The notes below the pieces were generated by a model, which saw only the letters and a list, made by a program, of their open reading frames with translations, searched no databases and was not told the DNA's origin. From the NCBI RefSeq assembly GCF_009741445.1, contig NZ_CP046507.1, positions 2,666,001 through 2,730,000 of the forward strand: DNA of 64,000 nucleotides, written 5' to 3'. This DNA is from Mycobacterium avium subsp. avium. GTDB taxonomy: Bacteria > Actinomycetota > Actinomycetes > Mycobacteriales > Mycobacteriaceae. This document shows, one piece after another, positions 8,733 through 16,524 of the stretch; positions within the stretch are counted from its first letter, which is position 1; each line of letters opens with the position of its first letter. The translations under genes and the position numbers were made by a program.

Positions 8733-9797
8733 TCATGTGTAGAAGGGCCCCGGCTTGCCCGATTCCTCGAGATGCCCATACGGGTCGTATACCTTGACAT
8801 TCGGATACGGGTTCTGCTCATATGCGGGTGCGGACAGCCCCGCGACCCGTAGCCCGGACAACACCGCCAGCGGTACCCCGAACGATACGAGGCCCGCCGA
8901 AGCCGAAACGAGGAGCTGGCGCGTCAGCGTGACCTGTTTGTGGCCCGACCGCGCCGGAAGCCGGCGGGCGATCCGGTTGATCAGCACCAGCTCGCCCCCT
9001 TGGTCGCGGACACACATGACGGCAACCATCGCGAAGATGAACGAGTCGTACACCGCCATGATGAGCGGGAAATGGATGTGGCCGATCCGCAGCGTCGGGC
9101 CCACCGCCTCGGAGTAGTAGAAGATACCGAACCTCAACCAGCTGAACTGGACGAACCCGTTGAGCGGTATGGCGATCACGAACGCACCGAAGAAAACCGC
9201 GGCAAGCCGATGGCGCGCAAGCCAACTGGTTCTCCGGACCATAGGATCCAAGAAGCGGTCGTGCAGTTGCAGGATTCCCAGCCCATTGAGTAGGTAATAG
9301 GCCGCGTAACCCCCCAGGAATGACAACGCGGGCTCCAGGTTGGGCGAGATGTTCATATACGGCCATGACCGCGGGAAGTGCAGCATGCGCGGGTCGAACA
9401 TCGCGAACGTCGCCCAGTTAGCCAACGGATCCAGTGCGCCGGTGATCAGGCCTGCGAACGCGATTACCACCGCCCAATGCAGCCTGCGCTGTCGCACCGA
9501 GAGCCACACCAACGATCCGATCAGGCCGAGCGCCATCGGAATGGAACTGAAGGCGACTACCAGCGGCCAGTTATCGAACCCGAGGAAGTGCGGATATGGC
9601 ACGGGGCCCGGGGTGGGATTGGTGGTGCGGGGATCCCCGTGAGTGCCCGTTTGAACGGTCGCGACGGTCAATACCGCGAAGGCCAGGTAAGCGACGGTGA
9701 AAAGCCCCCACCCGGCCCTGGTCAGCAGCGTTGACGCGCTGGCATCAACCGGTTCGACGGAGCCCGTAGCAGTGTTGGAGTCAACGGTATTCGCCAC
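8733..9797 (-). CDS. AveC-like integral membrane protein
   Basis: A 354-residue polytopic membrane protein with about seven or eight hydrophobic segments. The first is WGLFTVAYLAFAVLTVATV near residue 30; the last is near residue 310, before a soluble tail. Conserved acidic/aromatic loops (DPLANWATFAMFDPRM, FPRSWPYMN) match the family named after AveC, the avermectin spiroketal cyclase/dehydratase. Actinobacterial homologues of this family are common and uncharacterised. The start is GTG at 9797, one base from the stop of the truncated P450 gene. Whether it is a cyclase, a transporter or a membrane oxidoreductase is open; the operon context with a hydrolase and a dehydrogenase favours an enzyme. 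Confidence 0.72.
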   Translation of the reverse strand: MANTVDSNTATGSVEPVDASASTLLTRAGWGLFTVAYLAFAVLTVATVQTGTHGDPRTTNPTPGPVPYPHFLGFDNWPLVVAFSSIPMALGLIGSLVWLSVRQRRLHWAVVIAFAGLITGALDPLANWATFAMFDPRMLHFPRSWPYMNISPNLEPALSFLGGYAAYYLLNGLGILQLHDRFLDPMVRRTSWLARHRLAAVFFGAFVIAIPLNGFVQFSWLRFGIFYYSEAVGPTLRIGHIHFPLIMAVYDSFIFAMVAVMCVRDQGGELVLINRIARRLPARSGHKQVTLTRQLLVSASAGLVSFGVPLAVLSGLRVAGLSAPAYEQNPYPNVKVYDPYGHLEESGKPGPFYT

Positions 9798-9798
9798 G

Positions 9799-10047
9799 TC
9801 ATGACCTCGCAGGGAGGGAGGCCTTGAGGATGACTTCGATGATGGTGCCCTTGCCCGAGCGGTAGTCGTCGCAACTGGTGAGATCGCGCGCGACGCCCTC
9901 GGATCGGCTCAGCGCACAGAATCCATACTTCTCGTGGTGGTAGAGGGGCAGGGCATCACGCATGCGCTGCCACACCGGATACGGGGCGTCGTCGATCTCG
10001 AAGTCGGACGGGTGGAAGTACGGCTGGCCGCCCACGGTTTGCGTCAC
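9799..10047 (-). pseudogene. Truncated cytochrome P450 (N-terminus only)
   Basis: This frame encodes 82 residues that match the N-terminus of a P450: FHPSDFEIDDAPYPVWQRMRD, then LPLYHHEKYGFCALSR and DDYRSGKGTIIEVI. It aligns with the first part of the P450 at 1-636 (compare DAPYPVWQRMRDALPLYHHE with the equivalent TYRRLRDEAPVYY). A stop follows directly, and the AveC-like gene starts one base later, so about 320 residues including the haem cysteine are missing. The start GTG at 10047 and its position as first gene of the operon are intact, so the fragment is probably still translated and may couple translation to the next gene. It is most likely a deletion remnant. Confidence 0.7.
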
Positions 10048-10386
10048 GCGGTCGTCCTTCCTTACCCGCCGAGCAGGTCGTCTCGTCGAGAGTATTCGCT
10101 ATCGCAAATCGCAAACAAGCCTTCCGCCCAATTTGGTCAGACTTTGCCCGTGACCTCCGCGGGTTTGCCGGCGGTTTCTTTTGCTGACGGACACGCGTCC
10201 CGTTCGTCGCACCGCACATGTCAGCGCCGATCGACGAAAGGCAGCACAGCTGCCCCGGAACCGGCCGTTTTGCCCGAGTCGAGCGCGGCCGATCCGGCCC
10301 GCCTGAGAATAATGATTCTCATATGCGAGAATCAAGGTAGTGTCGGCGCAGCCGTCAATCATGAAAACATCCAAAGGAAGCAGGCA
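10048..10386. other. Divergent intergenic region with operator
   Basis: This 339-base gap separates the leftward operon (first start 10047) from the SDR at 10387. It contains the perfect palindrome at 10304-10321 with an extra half-site (GCGAGAATC) immediately after it, and a short ATCGCAA direct repeat near 10100. No conserved coding sequence is visible. A nine-codon ATG frame at 10361-10390 overlaps the SDR start but has no support beyond that. Confidence 0.6.
10304..10321. promoter_or_regulatory. Perfect palindromic operator TGAGAAT-N4-ATTCTCA
   Basis: A perfect 7-4-7 inverted repeat (TGAGAATAATGATTCTCA) is followed at once by another half-site, GCGAGAATC. It lies 66 bases upstream of the SDR start at 10387 and within the promoter region shared with the divergent operon starting at 10047. 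It is the best copy of the motif family also seen at 2599-2614, 4731-4748 and 24711-24727. Confidence 0.68.
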
Positions 10387-11145
10387 ATGAGCGACCGGCA
10401 CTCCAGCATCGCGGGGACGCGGATGTTGATCATCGGGGCATCGTCCGGCATCGGGCAGGCGTTGGCCCTTGCCGCCCACTCCAGGGGTGCTGCGGTGGCC
10501 CTCGCCGCTCGGCGGGTAGACCGCCTTTCGGAACTAGCTGATCGGCTCGGTGGAACGGCCCACGAACTCGACGTGTCCGATCCGCGCGCCATCGAATCCG
10601 TCATCAGCGCCGTTGCCGCCAACTTCGGGAAGCTCGACGCAGTGGTTTTCACCAGTGCAGTGGTGCCGTTCGCGCTGATCGAAGAGACCGATGTGGAGAC
10701 CTGGCTGCACGCGTACGCCGTCAACGCCGTAGGGGCCTCCCACGTACTGCGGACGGCCCTCCCCCACTTGACCGACAGCGCGACGGTCGTCATCGCGTCG
10801 AGCCACGATGTAGGCCGCCCCCGCGCGGGTGTGGCCGCGTATCACGCGAGCAAGGCCGCGCTCGACGAGATCTTGCGCTCCTGGCGGGCCGAACATCCCG
10901 AGATCGCCGTGATCCGGGTCAGCGTCGGCCCCACTTGTGACACCGAGATCCTGCGCGGAGCCGACCGGGACCTGCTGGCCGATCTATACCGCGCCTGGGC
11001 GCACGGGGGTCAGATCCCGGACGAGATGTCTACGGTGGAGGACGTGGCCAACGCAATGCTTTCCCTGATCGCGATGTCGCGCGCCAACCCGACAGTGGTC
11101 AGCGAGATCGTTCACCTGGCGCCCCGAATCATCAAGGGCCAGTAG
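10387..11145 (+). CDS. Short-chain dehydrogenase/reductase
   Basis: A 252-residue SDR. The nucleotide-binding motif GASSGIGQ is near residue 17, an acidic DVSD motif follows, and the active site is ASSHDVGRP...AAYHASKAAL (Ser, Tyr, Lys). The NAG motif is replaced by TSAVV, which is unusual. AAAGGAAG precedes the ATG at 10387. The stop is 29 bases before the next SDR at 11175, so the two are co-transcribed from the operator-bearing promoter. It resembles the SDR at 21008 in the RSWRAEHPEI segment, suggesting these two are paralogues. Confidence 0.87.
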   Translation: MSDRHSSIAGTRMLIIGASSGIGQALALAAHSRGAAVALAARRVDRLSELADRLGGTAHELDVSDPRAIESVISAVAANFGKLDAVVFTSAVVPFALIEETDVETWLHAYAVNAVGASHVLRTALPHLTDSATVVIASSHDVGRPRAGVAAYHASKAALDEILRSWRAEHPEIAVIRVSVGPTCDTEILRGADRDLLADLYRAWAHGGQIPDEMSTVEDVANAMLSLIAMSRANPTVVSEIVHLAPRIIKGQ

Positions 11146-11174
11146 CCCTTCACAGCACCTCAGAGGACGGCTCA

Positions 11175-11978
11175 ATGGACCTGGGTTTCGCCGGCGCCAC
11201 CGCGGTTGTCACCGGAGGCAGCAAGGGAATGGGGCTGGCGATCGCCGAGGGGCTCGGCGCCGAGGGCGCTTCCGTGGCGATCATGGCGCGCGGCCAGGCC
11301 GCCTTGGACTCGGCTGCGAGGCAAATCCGCAGTGCGGGAGCTCCCGAAGTGCTGACGATCAGCGTCGACATGTCCGACACCGAATCCATCGCATCGGCGT
11401 TCGCGTCCGTTGGTCATGCCTGGGACAGCCTGAACGTCCTGGTGCACACCGTCGGACCGAACGCCGGCGCATTCGAGGATCTCGATGACGACGACTGGCA
11501 CGCCGCGTTCGAACTGGGAACGCTCTCCGCTGTGCGCTCGGTGCGGGCCGCACTGCCGATGTTGCGAGCCGCCGAGTGGGCCCGCATCGTCACCCTCTCG
11601 GCGCACTCGATCCAGCGCCAGAGCCCGCGCCTGGTGGCTTACACGGCCACCAAATCAGCCCTGTCCAGTTTCACCAAGAACCTGTCTAAAAGCCTTGGCG
11701 CCGAGGGTATCCTGGTCAACTGCGTCTGTCCCGGAACCATTGTGACTGCTAGTTTCACCGAGACGCTGAGGGAAGTGCTTGCCGCAGGGGGGCTGGACTC
11801 ATCGGATCCCAAGCATGTGATGACATGGGTCGAGCGGACGTACGGCCATCCCTGCGACGTCGGTCGTGCCGGTTTGCCCGAAGAGGTCGCATCCGTCACC
11901 GCCTATCTGGCGTCACGACGAAACGGCTACGTGACGGGGGCCACCGTCAACGTCGACGGCGGGTCCGACTTCATCTGA
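11175..11978 (+). CDS. Short-chain dehydrogenase/reductase
   Basis: A 267-residue SDR with TGGSKGMGL as the cofactor motif (residues 14-22), a conserved VDMSD acidic loop, VHTVGPNAG in place of the usual NNAG, and active-site residues in LSAHSIQ...VAYTATKSAL. The C-terminus ends in VTGATVNVDGGSDFI, typical of 3-oxoacyl reductase-like members. It follows the SDR at 10387 by 29 bases and ends 8 bases before the convergent gene at 11986. The TxxxGMG variant glycine motif and the overall length fit a hydroxyacyl or alcohol dehydrogenase; the substrate is unknown. Confidence 0.9.
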   Translation: MDLGFAGATAVVTGGSKGMGLAIAEGLGAEGASVAIMARGQAALDSAARQIRSAGAPEVLTISVDMSDTESIASAFASVGHAWDSLNVLVHTVGPNAGAFEDLDDDDWHAAFELGTLSAVRSVRAALPMLRAAEWARIVTLSAHSIQRQSPRLVAYTATKSALSSFTKNLSKSLGAEGILVNCVCPGTIVTASFTETLREVLAAGGLDSSDPKHVMTWVERTYGHPCDVGRAGLPEEVASVTAYLASRRNGYVTGATVNVDGGSDFI

Positions 11979-11985
11979 TCCGTGG

Positions 11986-12981
11986 TCAGCCGAGTCCGCG
12001 CGCCAGCGCGAACACGGCGGTGGCCGCGTCGAGAAGTTCCGGTGTCAGCATGTTTCCGGCGTACTCGACCCAGCACCAGCTTCGCGCCGGCCGCGCACCC
12101 GACGAGATTGCGGTCACGGAACCGAAGACGTGCAGCGGGCTACCGCTGGATTCGAAGGTGAAGGTGTAAGAATCGGCGCCGATGGTCGCCTCGAGCGCGG
12201 ACATCCTTCCGGCCTGGTTGAAAGTCGGCTTCGCAACGATATCCGTATGCACCGTGGTGACACCGTCTTTCAGCTGATAGCCCGGCCCGAAAGCCACGCC
12301 GTCGCGCCCCTGCCAGAAGCTGCCGCCGCCCAACTGCCCATCGTCGAACTCATGCAGCCAAGACACCCACATGCCTTGCAGGTGACGGGCGATCGGGAGT
12401 TCGGTGTACACCTTTTTCGGCGGACCGTACGCGAAGTCCTGGTGTGCGTAGCCGGACACCTCGACACCGTCGACCCTGCCGGTGGCGTACATCAGCTCAT
12501 GGCGGTAATAGACATCGTCGTCGATGCCGCCCTGGGCGGGCACGTGGGTGAGGACGATGTCGCTGACCGTACGACCGTGGATCTCCCATCGATTGCTGGC
12601 GTCATACCAGTGAAACTCGTTGGCGTCGCGTTCGATTCGCCCGCTCGGATACGATAGCCGCACCGCCTTACCATCGTCGACGTACTGCAGCGGCTCGAAC
12701 CAGTCGAGCGTCGAGTACTCCGGATAGAGGTGGGGCGCCTCGGCGCCAAGGTCTTTCGGAAGCGAGCGAAAGCCGCAGACCGGAGACACGACGTGGGTCA
12801 TTCCGGTGAGGAAGTCGTCGCATCCCCGCACCCCCCAGTAGTTCTGACCGGATGCGTCGGCGACGACTGCGCCGAGCCAGATTCCCGACAGTCCCATGCC
12901 GGGACTCGGGACCCATTCGCGCCGGTAATGGGTCAGGGACGGTGCCTCGCGAAGGACCTGGAAATCAATCGATTTGAGCAC
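11986..12981 (-). CDS. Conserved hypothetical protein, beta-rich
   Basis: A 331-residue soluble protein with no recognised catalytic motif. It is rich in aromatic residues and alternates short strands (EFHWYDASNRWEIHGRT, VEVSGYAHQDFAYGPPK, VSWLHEFDDGQ), like lipocalin-like beta-barrels of the hydroxyneurosporene synthase (CrtC)/AttH type, but this resemblance is by eye only. GTG at 12981 starts the frame. It is 34 bases upstream of the DAPDH-like gene at 13016-14080, which itself follows the P450; all three are on the minus strand, so it is the last gene of that operon. A role in binding or hydrating a hydrophobic substrate is a guess. Confidence 0.7.
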   Translation of the reverse strand: MLKSIDFQVLREAPSLTHYRREWVPSPGMGLSGIWLGAVVADASGQNYWGVRGCDDFLTGMTHVVSPVCGFRSLPKDLGAEAPHLYPEYSTLDWFEPLQYVDDGKAVRLSYPSGRIERDANEFHWYDASNRWEIHGRTVSDIVLTHVPAQGGIDDDVYYRHELMYATGRVDGVEVSGYAHQDFAYGPPKKVYTELPIARHLQGMWVSWLHEFDDGQLGGGSFWQGRDGVAFGPGYQLKDGVTTVHTDIVAKPTFNQAGRMSALEATIGADSYTFTFESSGSPLHVFGSVTAISSGARPARSWCWVEYAGNMLTPELLDAATAVFALARGLG

Positions 12982-13015
12982 TCAACTCTCCTCGCATAGT
13001 TGTAGGTGTGGGCGC

Positions 13016-14080
13016 CTACGTCGCGGGCACGACGCCGCGCTCAGTCCAGTGCGCGACGAACGGGGTGATCGTCGACAAGTCGTAGAGCCCCGGCTCAGCC
13101 GCGATCACGGCGGGGATGGCGTTGATGGCGTGCATGGCGGTGGCCAGACAGCCCTGCTCGGCATGATCCTCCCCGTGGGAGCCGATCACGAGTTGAAAAG
13201 TCATGTTGGGCTTGCCCTCGAAGGTCACCGCATAACCGATCTCCGTCGGCCAGTCGGGGGCCAGGTCGTCGGCCATCCTGGTGAGGTGTTCGACGGCGAG
13301 GGTGGTCTCGCCGCAGTCGACCACCACTCCGAAGCGCATGGCGCCCACGGTTCCTGCCGGAATCTCCCCGGCGGCCACCGTCAGCGCCCTCGGCGTCGTC
13401 ACGACCTCGCGGAACCCCTCGACGGACCGGATATGGAGTCCGAGCGCCTGCGCAAGGACCGTCGCGCTGCCGATCCATGCGCTCGCGGCATAGTCGGTGT
13501 TGGTCAGCAACGGGGCGGGATCATCCGGCGCATGACCGAAGCCCATCGCATTGAAGATCAGGTCGTGGCTGGCATAGGTCGAGTAGTTCAGCACCTCCCG
13601 CACACTGATCCGGTTGGTGCGCTCGGTCAGCCGGGACAGGATCGGCGCGAGCGACTCACCGACGAAGCCCGGATACAGGCCTAGCCCCAGAAACGACGAA
13701 CCGCCGGTGCGGCAAGCTTTTTCGATGGCGTCGGCCAGCGATTCGTGCAGTGAGCGGGGATGAACAAACCGACTGCCGGTGGCTACGACATTTTTGCCCG
13801 ACGCCAAGAGATCACAGACATCGGCGAAGCAGCCCGGCGTGTCGGTCTCGACTTTTCCCATGTAGAGCACCACGTCGGCATCGGTTCCGATGATGGTGTC
13901 GCGATCGGCGGTCGTCAACACTCCCGCTTCGGGGACCCCGCACAGCGCGCCCGCGTCGACCCCGGCTTTGCCCGCGTCGTAGACCCGCACGCCGACCAGT
14001 TCCAGGTCCGGCCGGCTCAAGACGTGACGCAAGGACATCGTTCCGGTCACCCCGGTGGCCCACTGGATCACGCGAGTCAT
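13016..14080 (-). CDS. DAPDH-like Rossmann oxidoreductase (paralogue 3)
   Basis: A 354-residue copy of the same family, with VIQWATGVTGTMSLRHV as nucleotide site, then GVRVYDAGKAGVDAG, ADVVLYMG, KNVVATGSRF, GLGLYPGFVGESLAP, NAMGFGHAPDD and AINAIPAVIAAEPG. The N-terminal QWATG block groups it with the copies at 15451 and 17804. ATG at 14080 lies 15 bases after the P450 stop, so the P450, this enzyme and the beta-rich protein form one leftward operon under the operators at 15360-15400. A plausible order is P450 hydroxylation followed by oxidation by this enzyme, which is inference. Confidence 0.83.
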   Translation of the reverse strand: MTRVIQWATGVTGTMSLRHVLSRPDLELVGVRVYDAGKAGVDAGALCGVPEAGVLTTADRDTIIGTDADVVLYMGKVETDTPGCFADVCDLLASGKNVVATGSRFVHPRSLHESLADAIEKACRTGGSSFLGLGLYPGFVGESLAPILSRLTERTNRISVREVLNYSTYASHDLIFNAMGFGHAPDDPAPLLTNTDYAASAWIGSATVLAQALGLHIRSVEGFREVVTTPRALTVAAGEIPAGTVGAMRFGVVVDCGETTLAVEHLTRMADDLAPDWPTEIGYAVTFEGKPNMTFQLVIGSHGEDHAEQGCLATAMHAINAIPAVIAAEPGLYDLSTITPFVAHWTERGVVPAT

Positions 14081-14095
14081 GTCAGGCGGCTTCCT

Positions 14096-15334
14096 CTAGT
14101 CCCATACCACGTCGAGGCGCGACGGTGATCGAAACATGGTGCCGGTCACGTAGGGCGGCGGGGCGTCGGGGTCCAGCCGCAGCCCCGGGAGTTCGTCGAG
14201 CAAGGCGTCGAAGATCTTGGTGCTCTCCAACCGCGCCAGGTGCATTCCCAGGCACACGTGCGCGCCATGACCGAACCCGATGTGCGGCTTGCGCTCCCGG
14301 AAAATGTCGAAGGACTCGGCGTCCTCCCATCGCGTCTCGTCATGGTTGGCACTGCCGAGGTTGACCATCATCGTCGAACCCTTCGGGATATGGAGCCCGA
14401 AAAAGTCGATGTCGGCAGTGACCTCTCGGATGAAGTTGAGCAGCGGCGTCTCCCACCGGATGCCCTCCTCGATCGCCTGCGGCAACAGGCTGCGATCGGC
14501 GCGCAGCGCATCGAGCTGGTCGGTGTGGGTCAACAGACCCAGCGCGAGGCTGGCCGTCGAGCGCGACGTGGTCTCTGCTCCCGCGGGCAAGAGATTGCGC
14601 ATGAATCCGTAGATTTGTTCATCGGACATTTTGACGCCGTCGATCTCGGCCCGAGACAGGATGGTCACCATGTCGTCCTTCGGCGACTTGCGCCGGTCGG
14701 CGAGGACTCCGACGAAATACTCCTTCATCTGAGCCGAGGCCTTCATCGCCGTTTCCATGTCGGCACGAAAGCCCAGCAGGTCGATGGCCAGCCGGTGAAA
14801 CTCGCCGACATCGGATTCGGGCAAGCCGAGCAGGGCGGCGATGATCCGGACCGGGATCGGCATGAACACCGCATTGACCACGTCGGCGCGCTTGTTGTCG
14901 CGGAACTTCGCGATCGTGCGGTCCACTAGGGGCCCAACGAGTTCGGTGTCCCAGCGTTTCATCGAGGACCTGGCGAACGCGAATTCGTGCAATCTGCGAT
15001 ACGTCGCGTGTTCGGGTTCCTGCATTTCCAGGATCGTCGGGCCTTGCAGCGGTCGCACCATGTCCTCGTAGATCCGGGTGCTGAACGTGATGTTGTCGGT
15101 GAAGACGGCCTTGACCGCGTCGAACGAGTACGCCGTGAATGTCTTCGTGCCGTCCGGTCCGTCCTCGGGGACGCCCATCTCCGGCCAGCCGGGGTGAACG
15201 GCCGCCTTCCGCCGCAACTCGCGCAGCAGCGGGTAGGGGGTCGCGGCGCCGTCGGCGCCCATTCCGGCGTTGAACTTCTCCTGCGCATCACGGATGCGCT
15301 GCTCGATGTCGCCAGCAACCGCAGGCTCCGTCAC
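14096..15334 (-). CDS. Cytochrome P450
   Basis: A 412-residue soluble bacterial P450. The I-helix is LLPAGAETTSRS, the ExxR motif is in EEGIRWE, and the haem loop is FGHGAHVCLGMHLAR with the thiolate at Cys361. The C-helix EPEHATYRRLHE is also present, so the enzyme looks complete. GTG at 15334 is chosen because GGGAGG lies 9 bases upstream; the frame is open further but would run through the operators. It heads a leftward operon and is divergent from the DAPDH-like gene at 15451. Reaction: hydroxylation using ferredoxin electrons; no ferredoxin gene is in the window. Substrate unknown. Confidence 0.95.
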   Translation of the reverse strand: MTEPAVAGDIEQRIRDAQEKFNAGMGADGAATPYPLLRELRRKAAVHPGWPEMGVPEDGPDGTKTFTAYSFDAVKAVFTDNITFSTRIYEDMVRPLQGPTILEMQEPEHATYRRLHEFAFARSSMKRWDTELVGPLVDRTIAKFRDNKRADVVNAVFMPIPVRIIAALLGLPESDVGEFHRLAIDLLGFRADMETAMKASAQMKEYFVGVLADRRKSPKDDMVTILSRAEIDGVKMSDEQIYGFMRNLLPAGAETTSRSTASLALGLLTHTDQLDALRADRSLLPQAIEEGIRWETPLLNFIREVTADIDFFGLHIPKGSTMMVNLGSANHDETRWEDAESFDIFRERKPHIGFGHGAHVCLGMHLARLESTKIFDALLDELPGLRLDPDAPPPYVTGTMFRSPSRLDVVWD

Positions 15335-15359
15335 GTGCCCACCTCCCGTACGACCGTTC

Positions 15360-15400
15360 AACCTACACCTTGTCGGTTGTAAACCTACATCATGTAGGTT
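15360..15400. promoter_or_regulatory. Tandem 19-bp palindromic operators
   Basis: Two 19-base sites start 22 bases apart, i.e. two helical turns. The right site, 15382-15400, is a perfect 9-1-9 palindrome (AACCTACATCATGTAGGTT); the left, 15360-15378, matches it with two mismatches in the right arm and one in the left. They occupy the gap between the divergent P450 (start 15334) and DAPDH-like gene (start 15451). Related sites at 17665-17683 and 18950-18968 link these promoters to the TetR gene at 18984. Confidence 0.72.
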
Positions 15401-15450
15401 GAACCAACCAGAACTCGGGGAAGTCCGAAAGAGCAACCTGGAGCGTTCGA

Positions 15451-16524
15451 TTGGTTATTCGAGTCGTGCAATGGGCGACCGGCGCCGTCGGCCGGGCCGC
15501 ACTGCAGGAGCTTATTGAAAACCCGCGTTATCAGTTAGTGGGCGTGCTCGTGTACGACCCGGCGAAGGCCGGCCTCGACGCGGGTGTGCTCTGCGGGCGG
15601 CCACCGACGACGGGTGTGATCGCCACGACGGACAAGGACGAGATCATCGCCCTGGGCGCCGATGTCGTCGTGCACGCGGCCAGCAAGGCCCACGCCGTCG
15701 AGACGAACGCTGCGGACATCTGCCGCCTGCTCGCGGCGGGTAGCACCGTCATCACCACCACGTCGTACAACCACCTACCCACCTACGGCGAAGAGACCGA
15801 GGCAATGTTCGCCAGGGCGTGCCGAGCGGGCGGGTCACGCTTTCACGCGGCGGGTGAGAACCCCGGTTTCATGTTCGAGCGGCTCGTCGCGACGGTGACG
15901 GGGCTGAGTAAGTCCATCGACCGCATCGACCTCTACGAGGCCACCGACGTCTCCGCCGTGGACAGTCGGCCGATGCTCGTCGACCTGATGGGCATGGGCA
16001 GACCGCCGGAAGACGTCAGCATTGACTCCCCGATCATCAAGAAGCTCGACATGGCCTACCGCCAGGCCCTCAATGCGACGGCCGACGTCCTCGGGATCAC
16101 CCTGTCCCACATCGACGTGGCGGTCGACGCCACCACACTGCCCCACGACATCGACGTCCTGGCCGGCACGATCGAGGCGGGAACGGTTGTCGGGCAGCGA
16201 TTCTCGTGGGTCGGCCACTGGTCGGGACGCCCGTTGCTGGCCATTCACGAGGAGTGGGTGCTCACCCGCGACCTTCCACAATGGGGCATGGCTCCATTGG
16301 CGCCCGGCGAAAAGGCGCCGCTGATCCGCGCGGTCATCAAAGGTGAGCCCAGCTTTGAACTCCAGCTCGACGTGGCATTCGACGGCGCGCCATCGACGGG
16401 CCAGCACGCCATGCCAGGTCACCTGATGATCGCGATGAGCGCGGTTCGCGCCATACCGTACGTGCTGGCCCGGCCACCCGGTGTCGTGACAGCACCGGTG
16501 TTCGGCGCGATCCAACTAGCCTGA
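15451..16524 (+). CDS. DAPDH-like Rossmann oxidoreductase (paralogue 4)
   Basis: A 357-residue family member: VVQWATGAVGRAALQEL, GVLVYDPAKAGLDAG, ADVVVHAAS, STVITTTSYNHLP, AAGENPGFMFERL, LMGMGRPPED and AVRAIPYVLARPPG. The start is TTG at 15451 with GGAG at 15440-15443; no better in-frame start precedes the conserved QWATG block. It is transcribed rightwards from the operator pair and overlaps the convergent substrate-binding-protein gene by 9 bases at its 3' end. It appears monocistronic. The substrate is unknown, as for its paralogues. Confidence 0.83.
   Translation: MVIRVVQWATGAVGRAALQELIENPRYQLVGVLVYDPAKAGLDAGVLCGRPPTTGVIATTDKDEIIALGADVVVHAASKAHAVETNAADICRLLAAGSTVITTTSYNHLPTYGEETEAMFARACRAGGSRFHAAGENPGFMFERLVATVTGLSKSIDRIDLYEATDVSAVDSRPMLVDLMGMGRPPEDVSIDSPIIKKLDMAYRQALNATADVLGITLSHIDVAVDATTLPHDIDVLAGTIEAGTVVGQRFSWVGHWSGRPLLAIHEEWVLTRDLPQWGMAPLAPGEKAPLIRAVIKGEPSFELQLDVAFDGAPSTGQHAMPGHLMIAMSAVRAIPYVLARPPGVVTAPVFGAIQLA

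Noticed and set aside
10361..10390. Nine-codon frame ending in an ATGA overlap with the SDR start
   Set aside because: It could be a leader peptide, but it has no distinctive codons, and the SDR has its own ribosome site within it. Not enough to list as a gene.
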